A stretch of DNA of 32,500 bases from positions 29,821,106 through 29,853,605 of the forward strand of contig NC_045140.1 in the NCBI RefSeq assembly GCF_008831285.2. Direction: 5' to 3'. Made by a program: the position numbers and the translations under genes. Source of the DNA: Nymphaea colorata. Taxonomy: Eukaryota > Streptophyta > Magnoliopsida > Nymphaeales > Nymphaeaceae. Below the pieces are notes generated by a model. The model worked only from the letters and a program-made list of their open reading frames with translations, was not told where the DNA came from and made no database searches. This document shows positions 10,836 through 18,818 of the stretch, one piece after another (positions within the stretch are counted from its first letter, which is position 1; the number at the start of each line of letters is the position of its first letter).

Positions 10836-10858
10836 GGCTAAGTCTGTTTGACTTAGCC
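10836..10858 (-). other. U3 hairpin of TE-A (5' LTR copy)
   Basis: Second copy of the 9-bp-arm hairpin at 1475-1497, without change. Confidence 0.5.
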
Positions 10859-11185
10859 GATTGCCTAGGATTCTAGGTCTTAGAATCGGCTCAAGCGTCT
10901 AGGTTGACCGGACTCACATTAGAGGTTAACTTGACTAACTCGGTGAGTTCAACACTTAGTTCAGAAACGTCTTGAAGCCTATCCGGTTTGAGCACCTCTT
11001 CGGACCTGGTTGCTCCTCCCACTCCTCCCGCTGCAACCTGCGTTGGTGCTGCTTCAACATCTTGGGTTGAGTTGGCGACGTGCTCCATGGTCTGAGCCCA
11101 CAACTCAGACGCCTTGCGCTTCAACCGGCTAGGTCCGGCCTGCTCTGTCGGCCTTGGGTCGGGACCATGAGATTGGTCCGTAACA

Positions 11186-11272
11186 GGGAGCCATCGCCCA
11201 AATCACCTATAGGTTAACCACCAGCTCGGATCGACGGACTTGACACCCTTCGACCTTGCTGCCGTCCCTCGT
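11186..11272. other. Spacer between TE-A and TE-B (pre-insertion DNA)
   Basis: An 87-bp piece of the older site. With 22231-22409 it would form one continuous stretch if TE-B were removed. On the minus strand it holds the end of a possible 54-codon frame (stop at 11209-11207). I recognise no family. The first five bases, gggag, would be the TE-A target duplication. Confidence 0.7.
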
Positions 11273-11277
11273 GTGCC
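11273..11277. repeat. TE-B target-site duplication, left copy
   Basis: gtgcc immediately outside the TG end of TE-B; the same five bases follow the other end at 22226-22230. Confidence 0.95.
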
Positions 11278-11767
11278 TGTTAGGACCCCGAAACCCGGCC
11301 GAGCTAGAACAGTCGAACCTAGTTCCGAATCCTAAATCCAAGATCTCCTGAGGTGAGCCTAAATCAAAAAAAACTAAACAAATTATACAAATGGACTACC
11401 CGGCCGGACAGGACCCCGGCGCAAACCCAGTAGGACGTGAATACAAGTGGGGGTAATTCCAAAAAACCTAACTAAGTCAAACCTACTACAATAAACTACG
11501 AGGGGTGTGAGGCTTTACAATCGTTCGCGATACAAGATTGCACTCACAACTCACTCAGAACAAACCATGCAAACCATTCAAACCATCATCCTAGAGGCGT
11601 ACAAACCACACCCAATTCCCTAGGAGGCTGGTCGACTCGTGGTCGTGTCTAGGCCAAGGGCCGTCGAGGTACCACTTCAGTCAACAATGGCCGTAGCCAG
11701 GCTGAAAAGCAAATGCAATATTAAAACGCCCTGCCCGCGTGTCTATAGGGGGATGGGGGTTATACCT

Positions 11768-11826
11768 TCCAAGCTGGGGCTTGGATATGATCAGCAAGGG
11801 CCACGAGGAGAATTCCAACCCTCGGG
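11768..11826 (-). ncRNA. Paired U5 leader hairpins of TE-B (3' LTR copy)
   Basis: Hairpin 1 is 11768-11785: arms TCCAAGC and GCTTGGA around TGGG. Hairpin 2 is 11802-11826: arms CACGAGG and CCTCGGG with one mismatch. The gap is 16 nt. Compared with TE-A, the end pairs of hairpin 1 change together (G-C to T-A, and G-C to C-G). Confidence 0.55.
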
Positions 11827-14733
11827 CAATACAGCAGCAAGAAGAGAAAGGGGCCGGCTGAAGATGGCAGCGATGGACGTCAGCGCTAGGAAGTAGATTC
11901 GGCGCCGATGATCTTCACGATAGTCAGGAAAGGATGCCGGACAGCTGCTGGAACTGGCCCTCCTGGCCGTGCGCAAGGTGGTAGTAAGAGCTTACTACCG
12001 CTGGAAGGATCCCTTTGAGTGTGGGGAGAGCCTTCAAGAACTGGCGGGTTCAAGGAAGAACCCGGACAAACCTAGACCTATCTAAGGCTCGGGTTGGGCT
12101 TGGCTGGATTGGGCTCTATAGGAGGTTCGGTCTAGTAAAGTGGTTTAAGGGTCGGGGTAGGCTTAGTCCGTGGGATTAGGTAAGGATTTGAGGTCGCCTA
12201 ACTACAAGTGAGGCTAAGTGGGAAGGCTGCGGACAAGCGAGCCTAAGCTCGGGTCAGGGTCAATGAAGACCGAGAGAGAGTTAGGGTCGACTAGAAGGTA
12301 GCTACTACTGGACCAAGTAGATGGGTCCGGGCGAGGTGGTCAATAGAGGCACTCGAGGTAAGCTCGAATCATCTAGATTGGCTAGTGCGGAAGGAGGATA
12401 GGTGGCGGTGCAGATTCCCTAATTCTTCTAAGGCAAGAGGAGAGGTGACGGATTAGGACGAGGTCACACAAAGAGGTTTTCCTAAGGGGGAAGATGGCGC
12501 GTGAGGCAAGCTAGAAGTTGGTTCGGGCTTGGCTGGTCTGGCCAAGAAGAAGCGCCGACTAAGCTAACCAAGGGGAAAGGTTCGGTCTAGAACCTTGGAG
12601 AACCTAGCTAAGGAGAAGAGTTCGGTCTAGAACTCAAGGAGACCTAACTACAAGTGGGTCCGTCTAAGGCTGGCAGGGCTAGGTCAAGCTTGGGTTGTGA
12701 CTAAGACTAGGTTTGGGTTCAGATGTGAGAAGGGTCGACTTGGACTAGGCTTAGGTTCAATTGTAGGACGGTTGACTCGGATCAAGTCAAGACTCAAGAG
12801 AGAGAAAGTGGGTGCGGAAGGAAAGGGTGGCTTGGGTCTAGCCGTACGAAGTGGGTTTGGTCTTTGGCAAGTGTTGACTTGATTGCCTTTTGACCGTGGC
12901 TACTTTCCACAAATAAGGAAAGGAGGCTCGTGGCTGAGGGGAGTCCAGAAGATGACACGATGGGGTTATAGCTACGAGGAAGTAATTCAAAAACGGGGGT
13001 GGTTTCCTAATCTAGTTAAGGCAAGGGCAACGATGGGAACAAGACAAGGGCTCGAGTGAGGGGGTTACCTAATGAAGATAGGTGAGGTGGCGCAAGCAGA
13101 TTTCCTAACGGGCTGGGGATAGGGACCAGGTGGAGGTTACCTAAGGTGGCGCCAAGGGAGATCTTCTCAATCAAGAGAATCGCTAAGAGGGATAGCGATA
13201 AGGAAAGGATGATCCAAAATTTCCTTAGAATAAGGAAAGAGGATCGCACGAGGAAGGGAGAGTGATTTGGGCTTGGGCCCACTTGAATCTCTCGTATCCT
13301 CACAAGGAAAGAAGATTAGGACATGTGGCGATGATAGGAGGAGAAGGTGGGATTCGGTTGTGGAAAGGGTGAGCTGTAGCAATCTACTTAGCTAGAAACA
13401 AGGGAAGGTGGAATCATGCGATATCTAGAAGATAAGGCAAGTGGCTACGATGGAAATAAAATTTAGATGGAAGGTCGACACAAAAGGGGAAGGCTCTTGG
13501 ATGGACGACACGTGGCACAACTAAGGGCTAGGATTAACACAACAAAAGAAAGAAGAAGACTTACCAAAAATGAAGCCGACGGTCAAGGAAAGTGCGATGA
13601 AGCACCGGCGGCTAGGGTTGAAGGCCCTAGTGCGCTCCTCCAAGATTGACCAAAATACCCCCACAAGCTAGTTAGGAATTCGAATTCACTGGAGGGTAAT
13701 TCTGTCCTTGTCGTCGGAAAACTCAGGGTGACCGGAAAGTATGCAGCGGTCACCGAAGCTAGGACTATTCCGGCCAAGGCTCAATCGTTGTTACGAAAAC
13801 TCCGATTTTCACCAAAATGAACCAAAATGACTCCTTTTCTTTTGGCGATCACCTTGACAATGTTTTTCTGCCGTGATCACTCTCTAAACCACCATCTTTC
13901 ACGTATTTTTCTTGCTGTTCTTGCTGGTGGAGTTCTTTGAAACCGAACTATATTTCTATACTCTTTTCACCGCCGGTTCCTTGATTCTTCCAGATTTGCA
14001 CCAAGAGATAAAAGATCGGATCTAGGCCTCGTAAGAGAGATTCTAAGGGTGGTTTTTCTGCTGGAATTCCAGAACTAACTCACGGGTTTGGCACCGTGAA
14101 CCAGTCTTAGAACGAACTAGAAAATCACCTCTAGAATGCTCCCAACGAACAACCTATTTCCAACAAGAAATCCCAAAGTACTAACCTCGCTTTTAGTCCT
14201 TTTTGAAGATGAACGTTGTTCGTCCTTCTTCAATCATCCCGGTGATGGATCAGCCTCTCAACCTTCTGGTTTTTTGGAAGGAAGGTACCGAATCCACTAG
14301 CATGCCGTGGGGAGTATTCGTGGTCTAAGGAGCCGCGCCTTCGCCGGAGCTACTTCGTGGTTCTTAGCCTTAAGCCGTCGGTCGATAGGAAGGAGGAAGA
14401 CCAGAAAACAAAGGTGGGAAAGAAGAGGGACCTTCGGATGACCAGATGGAGGAAGCAATGTCGAATCACCTAGGAGACGACAAAGAGAAGAAAAGCGTCA
14501 CAAAGAAAATGACAAAGGACCGAGATTTACCTTGAGGACGAGTAGGAAAACGCCATGGGGCAAGGAGACGTCAAGAAGGAAGAAGAGATTCAAAGGCAAC
14601 GAGAGAGACCACCGCGGGAGAGAGGTGAGCCAGAAAAGACGAGAGAGACAAAGGGCCTTGCGCCCAACACCACCAATCAACACATTCTCTTTCTTCAATA
14701 TTCAATAGCATAATTTTTACAAAGGAGCGAAGA

Positions 14734-14742
14734 CTTATATAC
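14734..14742 (-). promoter_or_regulatory. TE-B LTR TATA box (3' LTR copy)
   Basis: The minus strand reads GTATATAAG about 495 bp into the LTR. TTATGC and then a CT-rich leader follow. Position and context parallel the TATA boxes of TE-A and TE-C. Confidence 0.6.
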
Positions 14743-14893
14743 TACTCTAAGTGACTCGGTTCACAATCCGAACCGGTTCTTTACACGATTCAAATCTAAT
14801 ACTAAAGAAATCTAAATCTGAATTAAAGTGGGCGCTACCCGTCCAAAGAATTGTAAACCCACGGATCTAGGATCCGTTTTCTCTTGGGCGCAT

Positions 14894-14942
14894 GGATGAG
14901 CTTGGGTAGGCTCATCCCGATTTGCCTAGGTTCCGCCTAGGC
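14894..14942 (-). other. Two U3 hairpins of TE-B (3' LTR copy)
   Basis: The first has arms GGATGAGC and GCTCATCC with an 8-nt loop (14894-14917). The second has arms GCCTAGG and CCTAGGC with a 5-nt loop (14924-14942). Both lie between the stop of the LTR-encoded ORF tail and the TATA box. The second has the same arms as the TE-C hairpin at 25240-25258. Confidence 0.5.
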
Positions 14943-15016
14943 TTACTTCGTTTGATCTAGGTTCTAGGACTCCATATAGGTTCAGACCACTCTAGTCGGT
15001 TGAGTCCCAACTTGGA

Positions 15017-17662
15017 TCATGACCGCTTCTGAGGTTCGACCTTGTATCTCTTGCACTTGGCCGTTGTTGCTCCGCCCGCTCCGCCCTCTGCAATAACTCC
15101 AAGTTGCTTTTTATCCTCGTGAGACGATCTTTCTAGGCTGGTCAATTCATTTCCAGCCTCCACGAGCCTTGCTGGACCTACATTGGTCCTGGGTTTGGTC
15201 CTAACGGACCTAGTGGAAATTTGGCTCGTAACAGATCCACCCTCCTTAAAATGAGCTTGTCCCCAAGCTCTTGCCGCACCTTCTTCCGGATGGGTCTGTT
15301 CTGCAATTGCTACCCCTTTATGTTTTTCTGGTCCATAATCCCTGGGTAGTGTTCTTAAGGAGTTCCTTAGGTCTAAGAAACACCTTCTTGGGCCTCTTGA
15401 ATAAACTTTAGTGTAGGCCCTAGCTGAACTGCTCTCCACTTTTGATTGCAACTGCCTTGGACCGTAGTCTCTTGGTAGCTGCCCAATAAAAAGCTTATGC
15501 TGCCCTTGCAGCGCTCTGCCCATAGATGGTGTATGCAGCATCGTGTTGTTCTCAATTGATTTCTTGCCTTCATTCAAGGCCCACTGCGCTCCTGCTGCAC
15601 TTATCTTACATGGGCTATGTTCGTGAGTTATAAGGGTGTTGTTTGAATCCCTTAACTCACGACTACAGTTGGGAGAGTCTGGGAATCGATAGGCTCTCCA
15701 ACGCTCTGGGTAAAGTTTTTCAACGCAGTGCCCCAGAGTTGGTGTTTGTTGTTTGTTGTGGCCACCCTCCTTAGGATGAAGCTGTCGTTTATCTAAGGTG
15801 GCCAGCGAATACCTCTTACTTTCGTTTGGCATTACTTGCGCAATGAGGGTTTCTTGATCTACCTTGCTTGGTTGTTGTTCCCATTTTTGCTCCTTGGGGT
15901 AGATCCTAGTTTTTCCATGGTAATCCTCCGAACTGCTCTTGCTGTCATTTTCAGGTTCCGGGAGGATCCCTTGGGACGTAGCCAAGATTTCATCTTCTAA
16001 CAAACCTCGGACGATGAATGACTTGGTTCTTTGTCCAAGTTCGGGTTTGTCAGGGCCCTTTTGACGAGTAGTGGTAACCATCCTTGGTTTATTTTGAGTC
16101 ACTCCACAAGCTTGGCCTTCTTGCGGTTTACGTATTACTCTCGCCTTTCCTTCCTTTTTCCAAAGGGCTGTATTCTTACTTTGGGCAACTTGAATCTGAA
16201 AGTCTGGACCCACGAGCTCTTGGGTCACTATCTTTTGAAGTTCTCTTGTTGCCCAACTTCTGTGTGTCTCCTCGCGAGTTAGGTCCATACCACCCTCCTT
16301 AGGATGAATCTTAGCCGTAAGAACATCAAGGGTGGGTTCTGGTTCTTCGTTGGTAGAACTCTCTTTCGGTTTGATAACCATGTGCCCTCCCGAGCTTTGA
16401 CATAAGCTTTCAATTTCTTCAAGGATTTCTGGCTCTGTCCATGAATTTGTTGTCTGCTCAGGTAATGGGAGTAGACTTTTAGTACCGCCCCTCTCTTGGA
16501 CTGTTTTATGGGGCTTGTCCTTCATTCCCCTATCCAAAGTTGCATGGGATTCTACTGTAGTATTTTTCTTGTTGGCTTTTTCGAAATCTTCTGCATTAAA
16601 CTGCTGAACACTGGGTACTGGCGGTTTCATAGAATAAAACTGCCTATATATTTTGGCAACGCCTGTACGCCGTGGCTGGGGAAACGATCCTGACTTCTTT
16701 GGCATATCCTCCTTGCTAAGTTTGTCTAGCTTTTCCGTGGCTGGAGGAGTAGCAAGTAATCCCTTTTGATCTTTTACTGAGATTGGTCCAGCTGCAACCT
16801 CAAACTCAGTTTTTTCTTGTTGTTTCTTGCTCGGTATGCCATAAGGGAAATACTCAGTAGCCGGTCCTAATATCCCTGTCCTCTCCTTGGGAAACGTTAA
16901 CAAGCTTTTCGTGGGAGAGGAAAGATTAGGGGTCCGTAGTATCCCTTTCTTAGTAACGACAACCTTTGTGCCATTCGAAGATTTTACATTATCGACTTTG
17001 GCACCACTTTGGACCGACAATTCAGGTTCCTCATCACTTGATGACTCTGCACTATCGCTTTCTGATGAGGTTTCTTCCTCGCTGTCGTCACTACTCTCTG
17101 TGTCTGACTCTGTAGCAGATTCAGTAACAAGTTCAGACCGCCTATTATCGCTGGCTATTTCTTTATTTCTAATCGCCTCTCTGTGATCCATCCTTTCAAG
17201 CATCGAGTTCATCTTTTTGAGCACTTCGTCCCAAGTAAGAGACCTTGTGCTTTGGTCATCTTGCTCATCTTCATCGTTAGACTCCCGATGATATTCTTTT
17301 TGCTTCTCGGTCACAGGCGTGAGTCTTTCTTCTAACACGAAGCGAAGACTTGAGAAACCAACTTCGATAACATCTCCATGGTAGATTGGCGCCCAAACTT
17401 GATATTTCACTTCGTATCCCGCTACACTAAGTCTACTCGGGTAAGTGGTTTTGGTGACCCACACTTCTTGGTTATCCTTATTTATGGCTAACTCAAAATG
17501 ACACCCTTGTAAGCTGAGGTGTCGGATCCTCAAGTTGCAATCGGGGTTACTGCCTACTTGGATATAAGTCCACTTTGGGCCTTGGTCCCAAGTACGTCCG
17601 TGGATCAACGTATCTTCCCGAATGCACACGCCATTCTCATAGGTGCAAAGGATTAAGTCCAT
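15017..17662 (-). CDS. FHA-like domain protein of non-autonomous element TE-B, 881 codons
   Basis: I chose ATG 17662 (protein begins MDLILCTYENG); the frame opens slightly earlier but only with a GTG. Residues about 1-113 look like an FHA domain: VGSNPDCNLRI, then CHFEL, then HGDVIEVG and RFVLEE, in the order typical of plant FHA proteins. FHA domains normally bind phosphothreonine, but here the usual GR is GS and the S-x-x-H serine is not conserved, so binding may be lost. Next come a helical stretch (about 143-168), a Ser/Asp/Glu-rich stretch (about 180-213) and a long polar region without known domain. HPKEGG occurs at about 453 and 629, and HFKEGG at 804. The end (AWGQAHFKEGGSVT) resembles the post-chromodomain end of TE-A and TE-C pol, crosses the polypurine tract and finishes with 72 LTR-encoded residues including AEGGAGGAT. 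No gag or pol domain is seen. Function unknown. Confidence 0.85.
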   Translation of the reverse strand: MDLILCTYENGVCIREDTLIHGRTWDQGPKWTYIQVGSNPDCNLRIRHLSLQGCHFELAINKDNQEVWVTKTTYPSRLSVAGYEVKYQVWAPIYHGDVIEVGFSSLRFVLEERLTPVTEKQKEYHRESNDEDEQDDQSTRSLTWDEVLKKMNSMLERMDHREAIRNKEIASDNRRSELVTESATESDTESSDDSEEETSSESDSAESSSDEEPELSVQSGAKVDNVKSSNGTKVVVTKKGILRTPNLSSPTKSLLTFPKERTGILGPATEYFPYGIPSKKQQEKTEFEVAAGPISVKDQKGLLATPPATEKLDKLSKEDMPKKSGSFPQPRRTGVAKIYRQFYSMKPPVPSVQQFNAEDFEKANKKNTTVESHATLDRGMKDKPHKTVQERGGTKSLLPLPEQTTNSWTEPEILEEIESLCQSSGGHMVIKPKESSTNEEPEPTLDVLTAKIHPKEGGMDLTREETHRSWATRELQKIVTQELVGPDFQIQVAQSKNTALWKKEGKARVIRKPQEGQACGVTQNKPRMVTTTRQKGPDKPELGQRTKSFIVRGLLEDEILATSQGILPEPENDSKSSSEDYHGKTRIYPKEQKWEQQPSKVDQETLIAQVMPNESKRYSLATLDKRQLHPKEGGHNKQQTPTLGHCVEKLYPERWRAYRFPDSPNCSRELRDSNNTLITHEHSPCKISAAGAQWALNEGKKSIENNTMLHTPSMGRALQGQHKLFIGQLPRDYGPRQLQSKVESSSARAYTKVYSRGPRRCFLDLRNSLRTLPRDYGPEKHKGVAIAEQTHPEEGAARAWGQAHFKEGGSVTSQISTRSVRTKPRTNVGPARLVEAGNELTSLERSSHEDKKQLGVIAEGGAGGATTAKCKRYKVEPQKRS
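15234..15247 (-). other. TE-B polypurine tract
   Basis: The minus strand reads AAGGAGGGTGGATC directly before the LTR start TGTTACGAGCC. It is nearly identical to the TE-C tract and lies in the ORF, encoding K-E-G-G-S. Confidence 0.9.
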
Positions 17663-18254
17663 TTCTGCTCTACTAGACGGCACCCGAATTCGTCTTCTAC
17701 TCTACCAAGCAATGCTGACGCAAAACACACCAAGAACGCCTAATTCTGCCAAAGCAACCTAACTGCTGTAATAAGCACGCTGAAAACAACTAGTGTACTG
17801 ACTTCTGACTGTTCCCTTCAAACTTGGTCAGTAGCAAGATAAAATAGTTACCAAGCTACTCATCAAATTTGAGCTGAATCCGACTTCAGGAAGCCTCTGG
17901 ACCAACACAAAATTTCCGCAGGACTGCTACCCGGACAGGTTCTGTCCGAACAGGCTGTTCTGTCAAAAACAGGTTTCAAACCAATATCTCTGGGCCGAAT
18001 CACCTCGGGTGGTATAAACAACTTTTGTAGAGTATATTCATACGAATCCGTCCACCAAATTTCAGGTCAATCCGACTTCTTTTGCCCCTGAACTCACCGA
18101 TATACTGCCGCAGACTGTCACAGTCCAGAAACCCGAAAACACTGTCTAACTCTAAAAAACGGAAATGCTGAAAATAGAATCTGTCTTCTACTGCCAGTTG
18201 ACGCCGAATCTTCAAGGCCAAGTGCAAGTAGAGTCCAGATTTTCACCTCAAGAC
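17663..18254 (-). other. TE-B untranslated leader between primer-binding site and FHA ORF
   Basis: A 592-bp stretch without a convincing gene. Its small ORFs (for example 18000-18227) show no recognisable domain. I see no gag remnant. Confidence 0.6.
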
Positions 18255-18267
18255 GGCTCTGATACCA
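18255..18267 (-). other. TE-B primer-binding site (initiator tRNA-Met)
   Basis: The minus strand reads TGGTATCAGAGCC, two bases from the LTR end. This is the same primer as TE-A and TE-C. Confidence 0.95.
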
Positions 18268-18759
18268 ATTGTTAGGACCCCGAAACCCGGCCGAGCTAGA
18301 ACAGTCGAACCTAGTTCCGAATCCTAAATCCAAGATCTCCTGAGGTGAGCCTAAATCAAAAAAAACTAAACAAATTATACAAATGGACTACCCGGCCGGA
18401 CAGGACCCCGGCGCAAACCCAGTAGGACGTGAATACAAGTGGGGGTAATTCCAAAAAACCTAACTAAGTCAAACCTACTACAATAAACTACGAGGGGTGT
18501 GAGGCTTTACAATCGTTCGCGATACAAGATTGCACTCACAACTCACTCAGAACAAACCATGCAAACCATTCAAACCATCATCCTAGAGGCGTACAAACCA
18601 CACCCAATTCCCTAGGAGGCTGGTCGACTCGTGGTCGTGTCTAGGCCAAGGGCCGTCGAGGTACCACTTCAGTCAACAATGGCCGTAGCCAGGCTGAAAA
18701 GCAAATGCAATATTAAAACGCCCTGCCCGCGTGTCTATAGGGGGATGGGGGTTATACCT

Positions 18760-18818
18760 TCCAAGCTGGGGCTTGGATATGATCAGCAAGGGCCACGAGG
18801 AGAATTCCAACCCTCGGG
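18760..18818 (-). ncRNA. Paired U5 leader hairpins of TE-B (5' LTR copy)
   Basis: Unchanged second copy of the pair at 11768-11826. This copy would be in the leader, about 490 nt before the LTR end and primer-binding site. Confidence 0.55.

Larger units (their letters stand above)
1..11185 (-). mobile_element. TE-A: Ty3/gypsy chromovirus LTR retrotransposon, truncated by window edge
   Basis: Positions 1-1824 match 9362-11185 at a constant offset of 9361 with no indel, which defines an LTR pair. Between them lie a polypurine tract, a broken gag-pol on the minus strand and a primer-binding site. LTR ends are TG...CA. The complete LTR is 3862 bp, so about 2038 bp of the 3' LTR lies left of the window and the whole element should be about 13.2 kb. 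The RT (FFDD), the zinc knuckle (C-X2-C-X7-H-X-C) and the integrase motifs remind me of the Reina clade of chromoviruses, but Reina LTRs are usually short, so clade assignment is open. The flanking 5 bp on the right is gggag (11186-11190); the matching left copy is outside the window. Confidence 0.95.
7324..11185 (-). repeat. TE-A 5' LTR (complete, 3862 bp)
   Basis: Plus-strand ends are TGTTAGGACC and CGTAACA. Transcript order from 11185 downward: an idle copy of the pol tail (10891-11185), hairpin (10836-10858), TATA box (10544-10551), CT-rich leader, donor-like sites equivalent to 776 and 165 (10137 and 9526), and a middle stretch (about 8400-9300) of degenerate GGTTGAC/GGGTC-like sequence. 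Last comes a U5 end (7324 to about 7900) with blocks shared by TE-B and TE-C. CACGTG boxes occur at 9065, 9433, 9482 and 9565. No independent gene is seen. Confidence 0.95.
11278..15233 (-). repeat. TE-B 3' LTR (3956 bp)
   Basis: Begins TGTTAGGACC and ends CGTAACA on the plus strand. In transcript direction it has the coding tail of the FHA ORF (15017-15233), two hairpins (14894-14942), a TATA box (14734-14742), a CT-rich leader, a donor-like GAG|GTTAGT at 14185, and a long middle part (about 12060-13100) of degenerate G-rich repeats. It ends with the U5 region (11278 to about 11840), which has the blocks shared with TE-A and TE-C. The small ORFs in it recur in the other LTR and have no recognisable domain. 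Confidence 0.95.

Noticed and set aside
18251-18268. ggctctgatacca as a piece of a tRNA gene
   Set aside because: It is only 13 bases at the LTR edge in all three elements: a primer-binding site, not a tRNA.
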